Shown here piece by piece: positions 52,701 to 61,700 of a stretch of 64,000 nt of DNA. Numbering within the stretch: the stretch's first letter is position 1; each line of letters starts with the position of its first letter. The stretch comes from Victivallales bacterium (GTDB lineage: Bacteria; Verrucomicrobiota; Lentisphaeria; Oligosphaerales; Oligosphaeraceae): assembly GCA_017417585.1 (NCBI GenBank), contig JAFPYX010000026.1:88577-152576 (forward strand), read 5' to 3'. The notes below the pieces were generated by a model. It was given only the letters and a program-made list of their open reading frames with translations. It was not told the DNA's origin and did no database searches. The position numbers and the translations under genes are program-made.

Positions 52701-55700
52701 AGCTGGATGTAGTCGCCATCCTCGACGTCGGTGTCCTCCAGAGCCAGCTCTCGATTGCGGCCGAGGATCTCCTCCTCTTCCACTCCGTTGAGCACGCCGT
52801 CGGCAAAGCCGAGGTTATTCGCCTTGTAGCCATTGCTGTCGGTGAGCAGCCAGAAGAACTTATAGGTGGGTTCCTCGCCGCTTTCGGTGGTGGCGTAGGT
52901 CAGGATGACGGCCTGAAGCGTGTCGGCAGTGCCCTCGCCGATGTAGGCCTCGCCGGGATCCTCATCCCCTTCTTCAGTGCCGGTGGAGTAGGCGTAGATG
53001 CCAACCGTGAGAGTGCCGGCACCGGGCGCCAGCGCGGCGCCAGTGGCGACATCCAGGCAGGCGTCCTTCATGAGCGTGGCGAAAACCGCCGAGTCGCCCG
53101 TCAGGAGCTTCTCGTAGGCCATTTGGGCGGCTTCGAGTTTCGCCTGGGCGTTGTCCAGAGCAGCCTGGGCATTGGTCCTGGTCGTCGTGTCGCTTGCGGC
53201 CGCGAGACTCGCCTGGGCGGCCTCGACGGCGGCTTCGGCATCCGCCACCGCCTCGGCGGCAGCCGAGAGAGTGCCGTAAACCTTCGCCAGAACCGTCGTT
53301 TCGTCATCGGCGCTGGCGCCGTTGAAGTCGAAGTACACCGCAAGGTTCGCAGTCTCCTTGGAGAGTTCGACGTCGCGGTAGGCCTCAATCTCCTGGTCCG
53401 TGCGCTCGACATTCCAGATGCGGAACTCGTCCAGCGCCATGGAGAGGCGGGCGGACGCAGACGGCAGGTCACCGAAGACCAGGTCGCCCTCACGCTGCGT
53501 GGCGTAGAGGCGGCCGGCCTTGTTCTTGGCCCGATAGGTCTTGAGATCCTCGCCATCCTTGTTGACGTAGATGGTGGTGTGGTAGGTGTTTCCAGTGGAA
53601 TCCTGCGCCATCACCAGGGCCACGTGGACCCAGCACTCGTCCTTTCCGTCAGCCGGCGGATTGAAGACACCGTAGCTGGCGGGATAGGCGATGGTCGCCT
53701 CCTTGCCGCCGGTGGTGCGGTACTTGTAGGTCAGCACGCCGTCACCATCAGCATTCTCCACCAGACCCAGCCAGAAGTCGCCCCAATTGCCGTTCTTGTC
53801 GCACTTCTGCGCCAAGGTGCCGGCGGTGCCGGAATCTTTGGCAAGCTTGAACTTCAGCTCGATGGTGTAGAGCTGCATCGAATCGATCTGGTCGGCGAAG
53901 TCCTTCACGATCGCATATGGCGCGGTGCGGGCTTCCAACGTCTTGGTATCTTCGACCAGTTCGCCAGCCTCATCGTCGAACACATACTGGGTGATGTCAT
54001 GTTCGCCGATGATGAGGTCGAGCTGCTGGTTGATCTTCGGGTCGTCGCTGTCAAGCGGATCGGAGCCGAGGTAGTCGACCTCGTCGCCATCCTCGAAGCC
54101 ATCGCTGTCGGTGTCCTTCTTGAGCGGGCTGGTGCCCAACTCGGCCTCCTCGCCATTGGTCAGGTAGTCGCCGTCGAAGTCCACTTCGGCATCCGTGGCA
54201 TTCAGGATGGACTTGTCATCCAATTTGGCGGTGACATCCTTGCCGTCCTCGTCAAACACCTTGTTGCCCTGCTGGGTGACCTGGATGTACTCGCCATCCA
54301 CGAAGGTGTAGTAGGTGCGCGGGTCGGACTTCTCGCTGGTCGGGTCGTAGTCCATCTTGTATTCGTAGTAGTCGGAGACGCCGTCGCCGTCGTTGTCGGT
54401 GGTGGCATCGGCGGTCTCGAGATCGCCGAAGTACTTCTCCTCCCACTCGTCGTCAATGCCATCGCCGTCGGTGTCCACGATTTCGGGCTCGGGCTCGGGC
54501 TCGGGCTCAAAGGGCGTATCATCGATGGGTTCAACGGTGACATTCTCACCGAGGATGGCGGCATTCTGCCAGCCGGTCAGCCAGTCGGAGGGCTTGGTGA
54601 AGTCCTCGACGGTCTCGCCACCGTCGTCGAAGAGGTAGCCGGCGACCAGGCCGTATTCGGTCAACGGCAGGGTCGCTCCGATGTTCTCGTAATCATCGAA
54701 GCCATTGCAGGCGATGTCCCAGATACGGGCAGTGTAGATGTCGCCCGTGAAGCCGTTGGCGGCGACGATGGTCGTGGCCGGTCCGGGGAAGTTGTCGGCT
54801 GCAACCCATTCGTTCGACTTGGCATCGCCAATCTGCACGTTGTTGATGTAGAGAGAGATGCCGGTGTCATCCTTGACGGCGGCCACATGGACCCACTCGT
54901 CAGAGGCGATGGAGGCTTCAGATTCGGCGCGCAGCTTGTAGGCATCCTGCGGAGTCTTGTGGCGCAGCAGGGCCTCGGTGCGTGCGGTGACGGACGGGAA
55001 GCCGCTCTGCTCGGCGTAGAGATTCCACGCCTCGTCGGCAGCATTCCACTTCAGGCCCATCCGGCACTCGACCACGTCACCCTCGCCGTCCAGGTTGCTG
55101 TCCACCATGCGCTGGACGAGCGTGTAGTCCTCGGTTCCGGTGCCCTTGCCCATGCGGATCCAGAGGTCGGCGGACCAATCGCCGTCGGCGCGGAAGCGCA
55201 GCTGCTCGGGCAGGGTCAGGCCCGCGGTGGCGCCTTCGGCCTTGAGGTAGCGCTTGGCCTCGGGCAAGGTGGAGTCGGCGGGATCTTCGTCCTCGGTGTC
55301 CAGCACGGTATCGTCGTCCTGGTCAGTGGTGGCGTCGGTCAGCGGGTCATAGCCGTCCGCCTGGCACTCCAGGTAGGTCAGGCTGAGAACCGCATTGGTC
55401 AGCTCGCTGTCGCGCGTGGCTCCATCGCTGATGGCGTTCCACGGGCAGGTGCCGGCGCGGAACTCGAAGAAGTTGGTGAGACCGTCGCCGTCCGGATCGT
55501 CCTCGCCATCGGCCACGAGCGGATCTAGGCCCATGCGCATCTCGTACCAGTTGGGCATGTTGTCGCCGTCGGAGTCGCCATTGAAGACGAGAATGTCGTC
55601 GTCGGTCAGTGCGGTGACGCTGGCACCTGCGGTGTACTCCACCGCCGTGCGGCCAGCCACGGGTGCACCGGCGACATATTCCGGTGCGGAGGCGCCGAAC

Positions 55701-58700
55701 TCGGCCTCGGTGAGGTCGTAGAGGTAGGTGTCGTTGGCGGCATTGGCGGAGAAGACCGCCACGGCGCCAGTCGCCTTGTAGGTGCTGACGGCATTGGCCA
55801 GGTTCACGCGGGCACCAGTCAGTACCTTACCCTTCAGGGCGGGCACCTGGTCGGCACTGTTCAGGATGGTGGCCTTGAGCTGCTGCCAGCTCGCCTTGCC
55901 GTTGCTCTGGCCCAGCAGGAGGGCCGCCATGCCGGAGACATGCGGAGTCGCCATCGAGGTGCCGTCCAGGGAATCGTAGCTGCTGTTCGGGACAGTGCTG
56001 AGGATGCCCACGCCAGGGGCAGCCACATCGACGGTGGTGGCACCGTAGTTGGAGAAGTCGGCCAGCGCATCGTTGCTGTCGGTGGCGGCCACGGCGATGA
56101 TGTTGTCCAGATCGAAACCGCAAGGATAGTTAGGCTGCGCATCGTTGTCGTTGGTCTCGTTGCCGGCGGCGGCGATGAAGAGCTGTCCAGCGTCCTGGGC
56201 ACGGGAGACGGCATCGAAGAGAACGTCGGAGTAGACGGGGCCGCCCCAGCTGTTGGAGCTGATCTGTGCGCCCATCTTGATGGAGTAGTCGATGCAGTTC
56301 ACTTCGCCGGCAGTGCTGCCAAAGCCTTGCTCGTCGAAGGCACGCAGAGCCATGATCTTGACCTTCCAGCAGACGCCGGCCACGCCAATGCCATTGTCAC
56401 CGACGGCGCCGATGGTGCCGGCGCAGTGCGTGCCGTGGTGATGTCCATCCATCGGGTCGGCATCGCCGGCCACGAAGTCGTAGCCGTAGATGTCGTCGAC
56501 GAAGCCGTTGCCGTCGTCGTCGACGCCAGGTTCGCCATTTTTCTCGGCCTCGTTGACCCACATGTTGGCGGCCAGGTCGGGATGGTTGTAGTCCACGCCG
56601 GTGTCGATGACGGCGACGACCACCTCAGGCGCATCGGTGAGAGAATCCCACGCCTCGGGGGCGCCAATCTTCTCCATGCCCCAAAGTGCACTGAAGTTCG
56701 GGTCGTTGGGCGTCTTGCTGACTTCGAGTTTGTAGTTGGGTTCGCAGTAGAGCAGCTCGCCGTCCCGGTTGAGGGTGCGGATCTTGCGGATGGCGGTCGC
56801 CATGTCTGTGCCCTTGGGCAGCTGGACGAGGTAGGAGCCAGTCAAGTCGGACTGGCTGAGGATCTTGGCGCCAGTCAGTTCCTCGGCCTTCGCGATGAGT
56901 TCCTCGCTCACAGGAGCCTGGAACTTGAGATTCAGCTGACCTTCGATCATCGGGAACTTGACCAGGTCTTCCGGATTGGTGAAGTTGCTACGGAAGCCAC
57001 GCGCACGGACACCGTAGGCCTCGGCCTTCGCCTCATTGGCGGGCAAGGCGGCGCCGACACTGGCGACCACGCCCTGCGCGTCCAGAGCGCTATTGAAGAT
57101 GGCAACCTGGTCCATCTGGCCGGTGTAGCCATCGCCCAGGGTGACATTCGCCACGAAGTCAGCCTCGTCGCCGTAGGCGGGGGCCACCAGGTAGTCAGGT
57201 GCGCCGGTGTTGACGTAGGTGCGTGCCACGTCGATGCCGTTCACATAGAGCGTCAGAGTGCCGTTTTCGGGATCGAAGGAGGCGGCCAGATGGCTCCACT
57301 TGTCGCCGTCCAGCAGTTCCGCCGAGTAGCTGTCGTTCTCAGGCACGCGGACGGTCTTGCCGGTAAGCGTGGTGAACAGTGCGTATGGCTTCAGCGCGCT
57401 GTCGAAGCCCAGCTCGTAGTTGACACCCTTGCTGGAGACCTGACGGCTGATGAGCTTGCCAGTGGAGGAACCGGGCTTCACCATCGCCATGATGGTCCAG
57501 CCATCTTCCAATGCGTACTTGGAGCGGTTCGGGACGGTGAGCGCGGTGCCATTGAAGGTCAGCACATTCGGCGCAGCGTCCTTGTTGTCCTTGCTGGCGG
57601 GCTTCAGCGGGTCGGTGGCGAAGCCCTCCTCATCGGAGCGGTCGAAGGAGTTTCCGCCGCCCTTGACTTCATCGTAGTCGGCCACGCCGTCGCCGTCGGA
57701 GTCGGCCAGGCGCGGATCGAGTCCGTATGCCTGCTTCTGCCCGTTGGTGAGCTGTCCATCGGCGGACATGGCATCGTAGTCGCCGTTGTCCACGTTCGGG
57801 TTGGTGCCAGCGAGGTACTCGTAGAGGTTGGTGAGGCCATCCTCGTCGGTGTCGTCGCCGGCGTCATAGACCTTGTAGAGGCTGGAGAACCAATCGGGCA
57901 TGCCGGAGCCGTTCGCGCAGTCCATGCCGGACATGGCAATGGCGTCCGCCTCGTCGAACCACTCGGCGACAGCGGGCTTGACGGCGTATGCGGCGAAGTT
58001 CTTGTATCCAGGATGCGCGAAGTCCTCGATGGTCGTGCCACCGTCATCGAAGCGGAAGGCACGCACAAGGCCGTTGTAGTTGCCCTGGGCAAGGATGTCG
58101 GCGTTGTCGGTGAGGTCCGCCAGAGTGAGCGCACGGTTCCAGAAGCGCACCTCGTCGATGCGGTCGCCGTCCTGCCACTCGCCGTCGGCAATGGTCATGG
58201 TGGCGTTTCCGCCGTCCACGGAGAAGAAGACATTCTCATTGGTGAACTGCTTGGTGGCCACGGCGGTGCCATTGGCAACCAGGGTGAGGGTCTTGTCGAT
58301 ACCGTCCCAGACGGCGGCGACATGGCTCCATGCGCCTGCGGGCAGAGCCGCATCGAAGGTGAACGACTTCAGCGCGAGGCCTTCGGTGTAGGCCAGGTAG
58401 GCCTTGCCATCTGCATCGACGCCAAGTTCGAAGACAGTGCGGATGGTGCTGACATCCAGATTGTTGACCACCCAGGTCTTGCGGGTCAGGATGGCACGGT
58501 TGCCGACGGCGCCGGAGGCGGCCTTGACCCAGGCCTCGACCGTCCAGGAGTTGTATCCCTCTCCACGCTCGGCCACGGTCATGGGAACCACGAGCGCGCC
58601 GGTGGCGGCGGGCTTCAGACTGCGCGGGAAGACAGTGTAGCCGCCCATGGAGTGCAGCGGGCTGGAGGAGCCGGCGACAATCTCGTCGCCGTCGAAGGTG

Positions 58701-61700
58701 ACCTCCTCGCCGTCCAGGAGTCCGTCGTCATCGGTGTCGGGATTCTTGGGCAGCGTGCCGAGTTTCTGCTCCTGCAGGTTGGTCAGGCCGTCGCCGTCCG
58801 GATTCAGCGTGGTGTCATTGACATTCATGTTCTTCGGGTCAGTGCCAGCCAGGTACTCGTAGTAGTCGTTGAGGCCGTCCTCGTCGGCATCGGTGTAGCC
58901 GTCCACCGTTCCGGGACCGGCGGTGGTGAGGTCGCCGAAGTTGGCGCGTTCCCACCAGTCCGGGATGCCGTCGCCATCGGTGTCGGAGTCATCCGGCTCT
59001 TCCTCGATGTTCGTGACGGTGGCGGTCTTGACGAGGCGGGCGGCGTTCTTCCAGCCGGTCAGCCAGTCGCGGCCGCTGCCGATGAAGTTGTCGGCGCAGA
59101 GCAGATACGTCGGCTTGGGCTGGGTATCGTCCCGCAGTTTATCGTCGGTGTAAACCTTGCCATTCTCCTTGCGGGCGGCATCCTCGTTGATGACCGCCAG
59201 GCGGCTTTCGAGGTCGGCATCGTCGAAGCGGTAGTATGCGACCAGGCCTTCCTCGTCACCATTCAGGCTGGCATCCATAGCAGACTTGAGTTCATCAACG
59301 CTTTGCGCGTTCTTCCAGAAGCGCAGCTCGTCGATGTAGCCCTTGTAGCCGACGCCAACGCGGGTGTAAATCTCGGCAGGGCCGTTGCTGACGGTCGGAG
59401 TGGCTGCCTGCAAGGTTCCCTTGGCTTCGCCATTGATGTAGATGGCCAGCTGGCTGCTGCTCTCGTCGAAGGTGGCGGCCAGGTGCGTCCAGGTCGCGGC
59501 CTCCAACGGGACGGAGGCGACCAGCAGGTTGCCCACGGTGCTGCCGTCCTTGTCGGTGATGAGCAAGTAGGGGTGCCCGATGGCGGTCTCGTCCAGGCCA
59601 TGCGCAGCAGCGAAGTTCTCGTTCACCAGACCCATCTCGTAGTTGACCACGGGCTTGGCAGGATCAACGGTGCCCACAATGCGCTGGATGATGATACCAC
59701 CCGCAGTGGGATCGTCGGGGCGCACCTTCGCCTCGATGGTGAAGGTGTTCAGAGCAAAGCGGCTCTGCAACGGCAACTCCAGATACCCGTCGGCGGAGCC
59801 GTCGGTGTAGAGGAAGAGGTTTTGCGCCGGGTCGTTCCAGTCGCATGGATCGGTGCCGTTGCCACGCTCGACATTGTCCTTCACGCCGTCGTTGTCGGTA
59901 TCGAGCGCGAGCGGGTCGGTGCCCAGGGTATTGGCCTCGACGCCAGTGGTTAGGCCATCGAAGTCGTAGTCTTCCTTGTCATCGGTGATGCCGTTGTTGT
60001 CGGAGTCACGGCTGACCGGGCTGGTGTTGACCAGGAACTCCTGATAGAGGTTCAGGCTGTCGCCATCCTGGTCGAGCATTGCGCCGTAGTTCTCCAGGCC
60101 GTTGAAATGCGGATGGGTTTCGATGGTGTCATAGAGCGCGAAGCCGTTGTTGTCCAGTGCGGCAACACGGAAGAAGTTCTCACGGTCTTCCAATACCAGA
60201 TCTTCGGTGCAGGCGACCCAGTACCAGCAGGCGCGCGGGTCGAAGGTGTTCGCGTGACCGCGAACGATCACAGGCAGGCTGTCCACCTCAAGGTAGGCGT
60301 CCAGCGAACCGGCATAGGTGTTCTGGGTGTGATCGACCTCCGTGCCGTCCTTCGGGTTCGGAATCTTCATCGGACCGTAGTGGCTCCACACTGCGCGCTG
60401 CCAGAAGACGATGATCTGGTTGCGCCCGATATGGAGCAGATCGGTGATGTCGGCGGAGATGGTTACGGCATCGTGGTTACCGCCGCCACCAGCCAAATCA
60501 GTCACCTGCGTGCCGTTGATCCAGACGGACTGGACCGAGGCGGCCTCGTACAGTTCCAGGCTCAGAGTGGCCTTGCTGGGCGTGTGGTCCACATTGAAGT
60601 ACTTGTGGGCAACCACGTATTTCATCATCTCGGACATGCCGTTGTAGTCGTCGTAGAAGATACCTTCCGACGTGCCCCACTGGCCGGAGGCGTTTCCGCC
60701 GTAAACGGTGGTCAACTGGTAATCCTCGTAAACCGAGCTGTAGGCGGTGGCACCGCCGAGGGTCGAGTGCGTGACGCCATACTGGCCGCCGAAGAGGCCC
60801 AGGATGGAGGTTCCGTCGTCATTCCAGACCAGAGCATCTCTCCAGTCGATGGTGGTGTTGGCCCAGCCATTGGGATGGAGGAAGTTGTTGCGGCGGGTAA
60901 TGGCGCCCTCGAAGCCAGGCGTGTAAATCCATGGCACGGTCACGGCATTGTCCTGGGCATTCCAGTGGCTGTTCTGCTTCCAGACCTTCATCCACCACTC
61001 GGGGATGCCGTCGCCGTCGATGTCATCGGTTCCCTCGACGGCCATGGCGCCGACGGTGTCGGGCGTCTTGGTCTCGTCGTTCTCATAGATGCCTTCGGCA
61101 TTGAAGGTGGCGACATTGAGGCCCTTGAGCTGGTATTCCTTGTCCTGGAAGTGTGCGAAGTCCTCGATGGTCTCGCCGCCGTCGTCGAAGCGGTAGTTGG
61201 CCTCGAGGCGGTAGTCGCTGAAGTAGTAGTACTTGTTCCAGCGGCTTTCGGAAGTCGGCTCGTAGGCGGGGTTCATCCGAGAGATGAGGCTGTCGAGCGG
61301 GGACGGAATGATGCGGTCCGCCCAGTACTCGATCTGCTCGGGCGTGCGCGCCGAGCTCCAGAAGCGGAACTCGTCGATGGCGATGCCATCCGCCTTGTAC
61401 AGGGCGGCGTATTCGGCGGTGTCGCCGAAGTCAATCTTGTAGTTCACCGGAAGTGAAGCGATGTAGGCGATGCGGTCGCGGTAGAGCGACAACGCCTTTT
61501 CGCCGGACTGCCATTCCAATGCAATGTAGGTCCACTTGTTGGGTTGCAATGCCGGGGTTGCGCTGCCTTCTGCATTGTTGACGCCGCCAACCCAGCCGAC
61601 GACTGCGCCGGTGGCATCGAAGATTTCGCCCTTGGGCGAGCCATCCTCCAGCTTCAGGCGCCAGCCCCACTTGGTGTCCGTGGAGCGCGTCTCGAAGAGG

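Noticed and set aside
52013..59953. Very long plus-strand open frames (about 1,171 and 1,337 codons at 52013-55528 and 55940-59953) and further ones at 49760-50980 and 60107-61456
   Set aside because: They lie antisense to the giant gene. Their sequences are low-complexity Gly/Val/Asp-rich shadows produced by GC-rich, repetitive codons of the real frame, with no domains or ribosome sites.
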